Shown in pieces: positions 46,100 through 56,261 of a stretch of 64,000 nucleotides of DNA. Source of the stretch: Tamarix chinensis (lineage: Eukaryota > Streptophyta > Magnoliopsida > Caryophyllales > Tamaricaceae); the NCBI GenBank assembly GCA_030549775.1, contig CM060181.1:57347701-57411700 (forward strand), read 5' to 3'. How positions within the stretch are numbered: position 1 is the first letter of the stretch; every line of letters begins with the position of its first letter. The notes below the pieces were generated by a model, which was not told the origin of the DNA, searched no databases, and was given only the letters and a program-made list of their open reading frames with translations. The position numbers were made by a program, and so were the translations under genes.

Positions 46100-48429
46100 A
46101 CACTTTTGAAACAAGACAATTGCCCATTTATATGAGCTTCGGCTAATTTTTGGTGGTACTCATGCAACTAAATAATATTCATGGGTTCCATCTCAAAGGA
46201 ATCACTCAAAATTTGATAAGAATGGTGAAGAGCTAAGAAAAAGTAGTGCGGGTCCTAAAGTCCAAACAATCATTAAGATTGAGGGTTGTGATTATAATGA
46301 TTCAGAGGGTGTGACATACTAAAAGGAAAATTCAAGCAACAAGTTTTCTAAGAGTCCATAAATTAGTTCTAGTAGAAGAAAGGAGTCACCTAATGAAATG
46401 TTTGATAATAAGTTTTTATAATTATGTGAATCAACATTTAAAAGTAACAATTATCCTCCTTCGTCAATGCCCCAGTCTTCAATAACCCCCACCATAAAAG
46501 AATGCTTATCTATTTTGATGAGTTATTTGTCCTTGCTACTTGTGCTTTTAAGGATCCTGATAATAGAGACATATAGATATCTATGACTCCCCAAAAACAC
46601 ATTGTTTGGTTAAAATCTTTAAGAGATCCACCTAAGAATTGATAAGGGATATTAGGTTATTATGGTATTTTGTAAAAGACTAAGCTTGTTTAAGGCTCTT
46701 TTTTTCTCTTTGTAAAACCATGAAATATAAATTCTCTTATTTATGTTGAACTTATGCATTTTTCTTGAGTTGTGAATCCTATTATTTTAGAATGGGTATG
46801 CCAAATTACAAATTTCTGTTGTTCATTCTTGAAAACATAGTACTTATAATGTTATCTTCTCTAGCTATATCATCTATTTCATAAATTCTTATTAATTCCA
46901 TATGTATAATATAAGTGATGCATTTATTTTGTATAGATGGATGATAAGAAAAAAAAAAACTACTACTACTTTTACTTATACTATGGCATTTGCAAAAAAG
47001 AAGAAAGATATTTGTTGAAAAGCAAGCTTGTTTAGATTTTGGTGAAACAGGTCACCAGTTAGTCTAACGTATATTAAATGGACATGATAGGCTATGCCAA
47101 GATTTATTTAGAATGAAGAATGATGTTTTTCTTATGTTATCAAGTTTTTGGAGATCAAGAAGTTTGTTAAGTGATACTTATAATATGATTGTTAAAGAAC
47201 ATTTAACAATTTTTATTATTATATATAATTGGTCACAATGGAAGGAATAGAGTTGTGTGAGCTAAATTTTAGCACTTTGAATTAGTAGATATTTCAACAA
47301 GATTTTAATTGCTATATCAAATATTGTTGGTGATATTATATGGCATCATCAAAGCATTGTTGATGTCCCTCCTAAGATAAAAAATAATTTAAGACTTTGG
47401 TCTTATTTTAAAGATTGCATAGGAGCGATAGATAAATATAACTTTAATTTATATATTATGTATAGAAATATTATAGTTGAATAAATGAACTTATATTTTA
47501 TGTTGGCAAATATTATGTGATTGATTCAGGTTATCCTAATACATTAGGCTATCTTGCTTTATTCAAGGATATAAGGTATCATCTATCCAGTTTTCAAAGA
47601 GTTGGCGGTCCGTAAAAAAAAGAATAGTCATTCAATCATTTACACTCTTTAGTGTGAAATGTAATTAAGCATTGCTTTGGCATTTTACAAGCTCATTTTC
47701 CTATCTTAAAAGAGATGCTGAATTATAATTTGGAACAACAAATGTTTATTGTTATTGCAATAATGATAATCCACAATTGTATTAGATTGAATGGAACAGA
47801 TGATATATTATTTAATATTTTTGTAATAGAGAAATATATGAAGAAAATAATAGGAATAATGATGTTGGACAACATGTATAGAGTAGAGCTGCTAAAAAGA
47901 AAAAAATAATATGCTATAGGTCTGTATATGATATTTATCATGCAATTCACTGAGTTATTTGTTTTTATAATGTTTATTATGACCGTAAGAATGTTCATTG
48001 CATAACATAAACTTTGATTATGTCACTATCAAGATTTTAGATATTAGTAAATTTTATAAAATTTGTTTACTAATTGTTAAGAATTTTTTAATAATTTTAG
48101 AATATTATTTTTATAAGTTTTAGTACTTTATAATATCTTTATACTTTTTTATGTTTCATATATTTTTAATGTTTAATATTAAATAATTTATATAATAATC
48201 ATTACCAAAAGATATAGATATATAAAGATGAAAATAAAAGATGAAATTTAAAAAGCAAATATGTAGAAAAATAAAACTCTAGCACTAGTAAATACAATAA
48301 ATAATTTTTTATATTAATTACTTATATAATAAAAATTAAAATAGACCTGTAATTTACTAAATAAATTACTTCTTAAAAAGTAATTTTTATCAAACAGTAA
48401 TTATTAAATATAGTAACGTGAAACCGGGC
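46100..48429 (+). mobile_element. Decayed PIF/Harbinger DNA transposon
   Basis: Two plus-strand coding remnants in the usual Harbinger arrangement: a Myb/SANT-like accessory protein (about 46130-46640, with TIKECLSIL, AFKDPDNRD-type text and QKHIVWLKSL after allowing frameshifts) and a DDE nuclease transposase (46936-47908). The right boundary is where MFS-like DNA resumes at 48430. The left terminus and TIRs are uncertain; the reverse complement of the right end is only weakly like the MITE end at 32398. Confidence 0.7.
46936..47908 (+). pseudogene. PIF/Harbinger transposase pseudogene
   Basis: Recognisable order of Harbinger nuclease blocks: CQDLFRMKNDVFLMLSSF, FNKILIAISNIVGDIIWHHQ, LWSYFKDCIGAIDKYN (first catalytic Asp region; usual DCIGAIDGTH), YYVIDSGYPNTLGYLALFKD (second Asp) and a C-terminal FIVIAIMIIHNCIR. 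The segment with the catalytic Glu (usual IERTFG) is degraded. There are several stops and frameshifts. The longest open piece is 47715-47909. This is an old, inactive copy. Confidence 0.75.
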
Positions 48430-49141
48430 AAAATCACGGTATGCAATATGTTCGGGTCGGCAGTCTCTTTGTTCCTCAAAGGAATCTCGAAAAGAAGAAG
48501 AAAAGTAATATAGATTTGTTCAAGCCGAATAAGCCGGTAGCGAAGCAGCTAAATTACGAAGAGCGAGGCAGCAAAAAAAAAAAAAAAAAAAAAAAACTTT
48601 GTCACCAACCATTCAAAAGCAACACAGGGATGGCACACGACGAACTCGCGCCCTCGCGTGTAACGTCCCTTCCTTCGTGCTCCTGACACCAGTACACTCC
48701 GCAGTTTTTGGGACAATTTTTATTTCTTCGTCATCCAAGTTTGTTTCCTCACAAATTACTGGCCTCCCACCGCCTTAATTATCATTCCCGTCTCCCCCAC
48801 CCTCCTTACTTCATTAATTGCACTTATAACAAACACATCCAAATCGATATCAACATCAACATCATCATATATGCTAATTAGATAATATAAACTTAGATTA
48901 ATTCCTTCGATCCCTGTCCTCAGTTCCGTTGCAATATTTGAAAAAAAAAAATGAAGATGATGGAGTGCTGAGCGTTGCCACATTTCTTATTACCTTTATG
49001 TGCGCACCGGACTGCCGAAGAAATGACCTTCTCTGTTCTTGTTGATGTTACTACCGGAGCCCTTTGTCCCGGCGCTTCTACTTGCTCTCAAGCTCTTTAT
49101 CTTAATGGTCTTCAACAAACTGTACGCTTGCCCATCCTTCC
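48430..49141 (+). pseudogene. Second copy of MFS gene 5-prime end, exon 1 pseudogene
   Basis: Matches 15584-16310 of the intact gene. Exon 1 would be 48951-49121: ATG AAG ATG ATG GAG TGC, then TGA. Compared with copy 1 there is a 3-bp insertion and an in-frame 21-bp deletion whose join creates the stop. After it the frame again reads [27 protein letters not shown] and a GT donor at 49122. Coding differences include Trp to Arg and Val to Phe. A copia LTR starts at 49142 in intron 1. Exons 2-14 are not in the window and may lie beyond 64000. Confidence 0.9.
48441..48686 (+). other. Upstream frame of the duplicate, copy 2
   Basis: 82-codon frame with RVGSLFVPQRNLEKKKKSNI, DLFKPNKPVAKQLNYEER and a lysine run created by a poly-A expansion (about 22 A). 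Same region as 15604-15897. Unrecognised. Confidence 0.3.
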
Positions 49142-49353
49142 TGTTAGTTGATATAGTTGCAGGGAAAGAAAAAGAATGACGAAAATGAGAGAGAGACTGA
49201 ACTTGGATAACTCTACTATATTGTATGTTTCAGTGCAGATATGTACATATATACAATAAAGAAAATGGTGTTTTCTAAAACTGATTTTTATCCAAACAGG
49301 ACTTTAACAAGATAATCCTAAGTGCCCTTATTTGTCTTTCTTTAATTCTAACA
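49142..49353 (-). repeat. 3-prime LTR of copia element
   Basis: 212 bp, bounded by TGTTAG and CTAACA (perfect 6-bp inverted ends). Directly to its right the minus strand has GCGGAGGG, a PPT. Confidence 0.8.
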
Positions 49354-49810
49354 CCCTCCGCAAGCTGGAGCATGCCCAGCTTGGAAAGTGTTGAAGAATG
49401 ATTTTTGCGAGGAAATTTTTTGGTGAAGATATCAGCCAGTTGAACACTTGTAGGAACATATGATAGAGAAATGAATCCAGTGTTTAGTTGTTCCCTAACA
49501 TAATGATAGTCAAGCTTGATATACTTTGTTGCTGCTTGATTATGACACTTAAGAGGTATAGGTGTGATATTGGGAATACACAATTCATGTAAGAGACGGC
49601 CGAGTCAAGAAATTTCAGCAGTAATGTGACGCATGGATCGGTATTTAGCCTTAGTAGAAGATAATAAAACTATTTGTTGCTTCTTTAACTTCCAACTCAT
49701 AGGACTACCTCCAAACAAAATAAGAAACCCACTTACATATCTGCTGGAATAAGGGCAAGAAGTCCAATCAGAATCATAGTATGTTGTGAGCTTAAAGTCA
49801 GGAGAGGAGT
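49275..49810 (-). pseudogene. Copia RNase H
   Basis: Minus-strand reading gives DSDWTSCPYSSRYVSGFLIL, SWKLKKQQIVLSSTKAKYR (usual SSAEAEYR), then CHNQAATKYIKLDYHYVREQ, LSYVPTSVQLADIFTKKFP and QLAEGV just before the PPT. The final part overlaps the 3-prime LTR. The Asp of DSDW and the His/Asp region DYHYVRE are recognisable (usual EIDCHFVRE). One stop and small changes interrupt it. Confidence 0.85.
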
Positions 49811-50465
49811 TAAGTAGTATTCCTTGTGATGGTTACCCCTTGAGACATATGAGAATGTGTTGAGCTGTTGTCTAGTAAGACTTGCAAGGATGTTGCATAA
49901 ATTGACTTAAGAGTTGGATAGAGAAAGCTAGGTTTGGACGAGTATGAAGAAAAAAAATTCAATTTGCCAATAAGTTGGCGATACATAGAAGGATCCTCAA
50001 AAGAATCATCCATTTGTTTCTTAAGCTTCAGGTTCATATCCAAAGGACTGACAATAGTAGAGGCATCATGTGGTAAGAAGTCAAACAATAGCTCGTTGAT
50101 GAACTTCCTTTGTGTGACTAAAATCCCATCAGTATCTGGAAGAAATTCCATGCTAAGAATATAACAAAGAGAACCCAGATCCTTGATCTTGAACTTGTCA
50201 TCAAGAAAAGACTTTACAGATTGGATTTCTGTATCATTGTTACCAGCAACAAGTATATCATCTACATAAATGGCCATGAAAACAAATTGAGCATAGTGGG
50301 ATTTAATAAAAAGGAAGTATTTGTTTAAGAATTGAACAAAATCCTTGGATATAAGAGCCTCTAATAGTTTTGAGTACCATTGCCTAGAAGCTTGTTTTAG
50401 GCCGTATAGGGGTTTCTTGAGCTTGCAAACAAGTGAATGATGGGTTACTTTCAAATCGAGAGGTG
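49810..50465 (-). pseudogene. Copia reverse transcriptase, C-terminal part
   Basis: Open frame of 214 codons with VCKLKKPLYGLKQASRQWYS, FVFMAIYVDDILVAGNNDTE and DLGSLCYILSMEF, YRQLIGKLNFFSSYSSKPS. Both catalytic Asp residues are present. The frame is interrupted at 50466-50470 (TSD) by the Ty3 element; the upstream half is at 55936-56261. Confidence 0.9.
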
Positions 50466-50470
50466 GTTTA

Positions 50471-50912
50471 TGATAGACCCTTAATCAGATACACTAATGT
50501 GAGGAAGGGAAAAAATGGGAGCTACTGACTAAGGAAGTGTTCTTTTTAGCCTTAGTTGGATATTTTGGGATATTTCAATTTTACTAGAGTTTGTTAGTAA
50601 TTAGTTGGAGTCTTGCTGAGTCATTGTAATTCCGTTAGAAGTTATTTGGTGTCATGAGGCAAAGGGAAAGGGGAAGAATCTCTTAGCAAATATAAAGGGA
50701 ACAAGAGAGAGAACAAATGGAGGAGGAATTGGTGGGTTTGTGAGAGGTACCGGGACCTCGAATACCTGGTTGTATTATTTCTCTCTTTCATTAGCAATAT
50801 CAATAACTTCCCTGTTCCTTTCACATATTCATCTTAATCACTCTTTTCAATTCTACTGTATTCTTACAACTACTGGTGTTGTGAGGATAAATTGTGTAGC
50901 AGGTTCTTATCA
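50471..50912 (+). repeat. 5-prime LTR of Reina-like element
   Basis: 442 bp, TGATAGACCC...TTCTTATCA. Contains a TATA-like AAATATAAAGGGA near 50690. Confidence 0.9.
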
Positions 50913-50915
50913 ACC

Positions 50916-50927
50916 TGGTATTAGAGC
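50916..50927 (+). other. Primer-binding site of Reina-like element
   Basis: TGGTATTAGAGC, three bases after the LTR; one mismatch to the initiator-Met PBS. Confidence 0.8.
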
Positions 50928-50953
50928 AGTCAAGCTAGGTAAGTAAGGGAATA

Positions 50954-52100
50954 TGATGTCTCAAAAACACGTGGAGGCCTTAGAGGCTAGAATGGAAGCG
51001 ACATAACAACAATGGCAGAAAGACCCGGGGGCTATGTGAGAAACCATGAGTGGAGGGGTAGAAAAGGCAATGGGGGATATGTTCCAAAAATTTGAGATTA
51101 TTACGGCGAAGGGAAGAGGTGAGGCTTCCAATAGAAATTCAGGGAAACAGAAGGAGCTTGAGGCCGTGGATCCTTCACTGACCCTACTACCAATTCCATA
51201 GTTGCTCCATCCGAGGGCCAGCGCTCCAAATTTTGGCCAATCAAGCAGCTAGAATTACCCATCTTCAATGGCATAAACCCTAATGGGTGGTTGTTTAGGG
51301 TGGAGAGATACTTCAACATTAATAAGCTCTTTAAACCTAAGAAATTGGAAGTTGTGGCAATGGCTATGGAGGGCAAGGCATTGATTTGGTTCTAATATAT
51401 GGAAGAAGGGAAGAAATTCACGTGTTGGCATGGGTTTAAGGAGACTTTCCTCCTTCGATTCCGCCCTAGGCATGAGGGGAGTCTTTGCAAAAAATTTATC
51501 GCGATTCGCTAGACAAGCATTGTAGAAGAATATCTTAAGAATTTCAAACTATTAGCAGCTCCATTACAGGGGGACTCTCATAGGAGGTGTTAGAAGGGAC
51601 TTTCCTCAACTAGTTGAAGCCAGCCATTCGTTCCGAAGTGAGGATGACGAGGCCTAATGGGCTACTAGAGATTATGGTTGCAGCCTAAATGGTTGAAGAT
51701 AAGAATAAGGTGCTACAAGTAGGTCGAGTGTGTTCTAAAGGACTTGGGTACAAGGCAGACAAAACGGGTCAAGAACCCTTGGGCCCAAAAGGATACCTAA
51801 GTGCGGCGTCCATTGTTAGCCAAAAAATTAACACGTCTTCAATGGGAATACATGTCTTATCAACTATGATGGGATATACTAGAGAATCGACGGTGACCAG
51901 CGAACACTAAGGCGACCAAAACTGACCGATGATGAGCTCCTGCGATGGTGAAAGTTGGGCCTCTAGTTTAGGTGCAATGAGAAATTCAGTCTGGGCCATG
52001 TGTGTAAGAACAGAGCTCTTCCATTTTTGCTTGCAGATGATTGCTAGGAAACCGAAGAAGAAGGAGAAGAACTAGAGGAGCAAACAAGAAGAATGGTGGA
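50954..52100 (+). pseudogene. Gag of Reina-like element
   Basis: Frames in this stretch start near ATGATGTCTCAAAAACACG (50952) with a coiled-coil style leader (HVEALEARMEA), then the capsid-like LPIFNGINPNGWLFRVERYF (about 51255-51310) and LEVVAMAMEGKALIWF followed by a stop where Gln is usual. The remainder is fragmentary. The nucleocapsid region near 51950-52020 (KLGLXFRCNEKFSLGHVC type) has lost its knuckle spacing. Confidence 0.7.
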
Positions 52101-52547
52101 GGAAGTAGAAGGAAGGGTTGAGCCGTTGCTGAACTTCGTGGTGGGCATTACCACTCTCCAAACTATGAAGCCGTGAGGAATAATCCAAGGCAAGTTGGTA
52201 GTGGTGTTAGTAGACTGTGAAGCCATGCACAACTTTGTAGCTTGAGATTTAGTTCACCAATTGTAGCTCCCTTTGGCGACCACATCATCTTATGGAGTTT
52301 TGATGGGTACAGGAAGTTTGGTGCAAACTGAAGGGATTTGTAGGGCATTTTGCTTACTCTCCCAGAGTTTTAGGTAATTGAAGACTTCCTTCCATTGGAC
52401 GTAGGAAGTGCAGATGTAATTCTGGGGATGTAATGGCTGGAGAAGCTAGGAGTGATGCAGGTTAATTGGAAATCCTTGCTCATGAAATTTCATGTGGGAG
52501 GAAGGCTAGTGACATTAAGGGGGGACGCTGAATTATGTAAGACCTAG

Positions 52548-53180
52548 GTGTTCTTGAAAACACTAGTCCATACCGTATGCAAGGAGGGAAGTAGGATATT
52601 GTTGGAATGTTGCTCGTTGCATACCGGTGAGGAACCAACCAACCTTATTAAGGGACTGCCGCAAGTTTTGGTGATTCTAAATCAATTCCCAGAGGTTCTG
52701 ATGGTAGGAGACAATTTTCCTCCTCCCAGGGATGCTAACCATCGTATTCCACTACTACCCGGATCTGCTCCCATGATTTTCAGCCCCTACCATTATCCCT
52801 AGATACAGAAAGATGAAATCTAGTGGTTGGTGGGAGAAATGTTAACTACTGGAATAATCAGACCAAGCCATAGTCTATTCTTAAGCCTTATCATGTTGGT
52901 AAGGACAAAGGATGGCAGTTGGAGGTTTTGCGTAGATTATAGGGTTCTCAACAAGGTAACGGTACCAGATAAATTGCCTATTCCGGTTATGGAGGAGTTG
53001 TTGGATGAATTGAATGAGGCAGCCATCTTTACCAAGCTAGATTTAAAACCTTGGTACCACCAAATTCGAGTCCACCTAGAGGACATCCCCAAAAAATCCT
53101 TTCGCACACACGAAGGGCATTATGAGTTCTTGGTCATGCCATTTGGATTGATGAATGCCCAACCACTTTCCAAGGTTTAA
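52548..53180 (+). pseudogene. Protease-RT linker and RT fingers
   Basis: Two frames (52548-52802, 52827-53180) give [91 protein letters not shown] and [14 protein letters not shown]. Protease sequence before it (about 52130-52480) keeps LVDCEAMHNF, where D-S/T-G has become D-C-E. The RT catalytic motif VLVFFDDILVYS follows at about 53215-53250 with both Asp. Confidence 0.85.
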
Positions 53181-53399
53181 TGAATGAGGTATTCCACCCC
53201 TACCTTTTCCGATTTGTACTTGTATTTTTCGATGATATCTTGGTTTATAGCCACAGTATGGAGGATCATGTTAGACATTTGAAGATGGTATTCCAGGTGA
53301 TGAGGGAAAATTTGTTGTCTATTAACATAAAAAAATGTGTGTTCACATAACTAGAATTGGAGTATTTGGGACACATTATCTCTGACAAAGGGGTAGCTA

Positions 53400-53990
53400 C
53401 TAATCTGGCTAAGTTGAAGTGTATGAAGGAGTGGCCAGTGCCCAAAAATATGCAGGAATTGAGGGTTTTTTCTTGGGTTTAATGGGATATTATTGCAAGT
53501 TTATACGACATTATGGACTCATAGCAACACCATTGATTGCCTACCTTAAGAAAGATTGTTTTGGATGGAACGAAGAAGCTCAAAAGGCTTTTGAAGCCTT
53601 GAAAGAGGTCATGCTAGTAGTTCCCACTTTGGGGTTACTTGATTTTAAATCCCCCTTTGTCCTAAAAATAGACACCTCTAGAGTAGGTGTGAGGGTAGTA
53701 CTAATGCAAGGGGAGTGCCCTCTCACTTTTTTTAGCCAATCCTTAGGGAAACGAGCACGCTTGAAGTTGGTGTACAAACTAGAATTGATGGCATTGTATT
53801 CGTAGTGCAGAGGTGGCGCTATTATTTGATGGGACCATGCTTCACCGTTCAAACGGATTAGAAGATTTTAAAGTTTATGTTAGAGCAGCGGGTTCTGCCC
53901 AAATAACACATCAAGTGGATCTTGAAGTTATGGAGTTTTCATTTCAATATTGAATATAAGATCGGGGGAGAGAATAGGGCAGCAGATGCT
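53400..53990 (+). pseudogene. RT thumb and RNase H of Reina-like element
   Basis: Open part 53419-53805: FLGLMGYYCKFIRHYGLIAT, CFGWNEEAQKAFEALKEVML, VLKIDTSRVGVRVVLMQGE (usual D-A-S-G changed to D-T-S-R) and CPLTFFSQSLG. It continues with stops to the EYKIGGENRAADAL motif at about 53945-53990. Confidence 0.8.
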
Positions 53991-54179
53991 CTTTTGAGGC
54001 TGGAGGTTCTGGTAGAATGTTCAGCCATCACAGCAGCATAGGTAGATAATTGGAGCACCCTTCAATCCAAAATTGATGATGACCCAGTGTTAGGACCTAT
54101 CAAGAGGAAGTTGCAGCTAGGTGAAGATGTCGAGGAAGATTTCCAGCTTAGGAACGACAATTTGTTCTTTCAGAATTGA

Positions 54180-55264
54180 TTGATCCTACCAACAACATTG
54201 ACTCTCATTCCCCTAATGTTAGCCGAGTTCCATGGCAGTTCAGTGGGAGGGCACTCAGAAGTGCTAAAGACTTACCAAAGGCTCTCATGGGAGTGTGTTG
54301 CGTGGGAATGCGTAAGGTTGTCCATAAATTTGTGGCCGAGTGTAGCATCTATTAATAGAACAAATACTCTATGCTTAGTCCAGCTGGGTTACTTCAGCCC
54401 CTACCTATACCCCAATAGGTTTAGGAGGACAATTTACTTGATTTCATTGAAGGTTTTCCAAATTTGGTGGGGTTCAACTATGTCTTGGTGGTCGTGTATA
54501 GGCTTACCAAGTATGCTCACTTCATTCCATTAAAGCATCCTTTCACTGCTCATTCAGTAGTTACTATCTTTGTGAAAGAAATCATATGACTACATGGGAT
54601 TCCTAGCTCCATTGTGTCCGATCAAGACAAGGTCTTCAGGAGTAATTTCTTGAAAGAGTTGTTCAAGACTCAAGGAACTACCCTCCGTTTTAGTACAGCC
54701 TAACATCCATAGACGGACGGTTATATGAAGGTAGTTAATCGGAGTTTAGAGATATATTTGTGTTGCTTTATAAGTGACAAGACCAAGCAATGGGTTAAAT
54801 GGATACTGTGGGCTGAGTCTTAGTACAACACTTCTTTCCATACAGCCACCCACACCACTCCTTTTGGTGCACTCATTGGCCGAGACTCTCCTACCCTACT
54901 GTGGTACACCACTAGAGGCACACCGGTGGCAAAGGTAGACTCAGAATTAAGGAGTAGGGATGTAATGCTTGATGAACTAAAGAAGCACCTGACTCGTGCA
55001 TAGGACAAGATGAAATTTCAATTTGATCAGAAGAGGTGCGACTGGGAGATTAACATAGGTAGCTGGGTATATGTTAAGCTCAAGCCCTACAAACACCACT
55101 TGCTTGCTCACCACTTAAATGAGAAGCCATCTCCAAGGTACTTTCGGCCTTATCAAGTAGTTGCTAAGGTAGGGCCAGTGGCTTATCGCCTTCTGCTACT
55201 AGACTCCATTCCAATCCACCTAGTGTTCTATGTGTCGATGCTGAAATCTACAGTGGGGGCATGA
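54180..55264 (+). pseudogene. Integrase of Reina-like element
   Basis: Fragments in three frames: LMLAEFHGSSVGGHSEVLKT (zinc region), YVLVVVYRLTKYAHFIPLKH (about 54475-54535), [20 protein letters not shown] (about 54590-54645; SD retained), then A-stop-HP-stop-TDG at 54700-54720 where other elements read AYHPQTDG, and the C-terminal NIGSWVYVKLKPYKHHLLAH, PRYFRPYQVVAKVGPVAYRL (55010-55264). It is disabled by several stops. Confidence 0.85.
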
Positions 55265-55289
55265 CATCAGGGGAAATCTTTCACGGTTC

Positions 55290-55477
55290 TCAAATTTTAT
55301 TTGGAATGGAAGGTCAAACCGGGGGCATTGCTGGATGTGAAGTATAATGACAAGGGCCGATTGGAAGTACTGATCAAGTGGAAAGACCTACCTGATTTTG
55401 AGGTGTCTTGGGAAGAATTTGGATTGATTGATGGGAAATTTCTAGAATTCCACCTTGAGGATAATGTGAAAGTTTGA
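55290..55477 (+). pseudogene. Chromodomain of Reina-like element
   Basis: Plus-strand reading gives LEVLIKWKDLPDFEVSWEEF with the aromatic/acidic pattern of a chromodomain (usual VLIKW.GLP..EATWED), followed by FLEFHLEDNVKV and the PPT. Chromodomains at the integrase end are typical of chromoviruses and are thought to guide integration to particular chromatin. The conserved W-E block survives. Confidence 0.75.
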
Positions 55478-55488
55478 GAGGGGGGTAA

Positions 55489-55935
55489 TGATAGACCCTT
55501 AATCAGATACACCTATGTGAGGGAGGGAAAAAATGAGAGCTACCAACTAAGGAAGTGTTTAGTTTAGCCTTAGTTGGATATTTTGGGATATTTTGATTTT
55601 ACTAGAGTTAGTTAGCAATTAGTTGGAGTCTTGTTGAGTCATCGTAATTTGTTAGAAGTTATTTGGCGTCATGAGGCAAAGGGAAAGGGAAATAATTTGT
55701 TAGCAGATATAAGGGGAACGAGAGAGAGAGAGAGAACAAAAAGAGGAGGAATTGGTGGGTTTGTGGGAGGTACCAGGACCTCAAATACCTGGTTGTATTA
55801 TTTCTCTCTTTCATCAGCAATATCAATACCTTCCCCGTTCCTCTCACATACTCATCTTAATCACTCTTTTCAATTTTGCTGTATCGTTACAACTGCTGGT
55901 GTTGTGAGGATAAATTATGTAGTAGGTTCTTATCA
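55489..55935 (+). repeat. 3-prime LTR of Reina-like element
   Basis: 447 bp matching 50471-50912, with an expanded GAGAGA run (about 55720). Preceded by the PPT and followed by GTTTC. Confidence 0.9.
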
Positions 55936-56261
55936 GTTTCATATATATGTCTTCATGTAGATCATCACGTAGAAAAGCATTGTTGACATCAAATTGAAAA
56001 AGAGGCCAGCCTTTCTTAACTACCATGGTAATCAAGCAACGAATGGTTTTCATCTTGATGACAGTAGTAGAGGTTTCTATGTACTCCTTCGTTTTGAGTG
56101 AAACCACGAACTACCAAGAAAGCCTTATATCTTTCTATACTTCCAATTGCTTGATATTTGACTTTGTATATCCATTTGCAGCTTATAGGCTTCTTTCCTT
56201 TTGGAAGTCTCACCATTTCCCATGTGCTATTCTCAATCAAAGCACTGAATTCTTTGTTCAT
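55936..56261 (-). pseudogene. Copia reverse transcriptase, N-terminal part
   Basis: Minus-strand frames give EFSALIENSTWEMVRLPKGK, KPISCKWIYKVKYQAIGSIE, RYKAFLVVRGFTQ and, after a frameshift, FQFDVNNAFLRDDLHEDIYM. This is the RT start of copia elements (usual WELV.LP.GKK.I.CKWVYK and Q.DV.NAFLHGDL.EEVYM), with the first catalytic Asp present. It ends at the Ty3 insertion and continues at 50465. Confidence 0.9.

Larger units (their letters stand above)
50471..55935 (+). mobile_element. Reina-like chromodomain Ty3 retrotransposon (complete structure)
   Basis: 5.5-kb plus-strand element: LTRs 50471-50912 and 55489-55935, TGATA/TATCA ends, PBS 50916-50927, PPT GAGAGGGGGGTAA (55476-55488), near-perfect TSD (GTTTA at 50466-50470, GTTTC at 55936-55940). 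Gag about 50954-52100, protease about 52130-52480, RT 52640-53400, RNase H 53400-53990, integrase 54000-55260, chromodomain about 55290-55475. Many stops, several explicable as C-to-T changes. LTRs differ by roughly 10% by eye, so the insertion is not recent. Confidence 0.9.

Noticed and set aside
47723..47998. 91-codon minus-strand frame
   Set aside because: Shadow of the Harbinger transposase on the plus strand.
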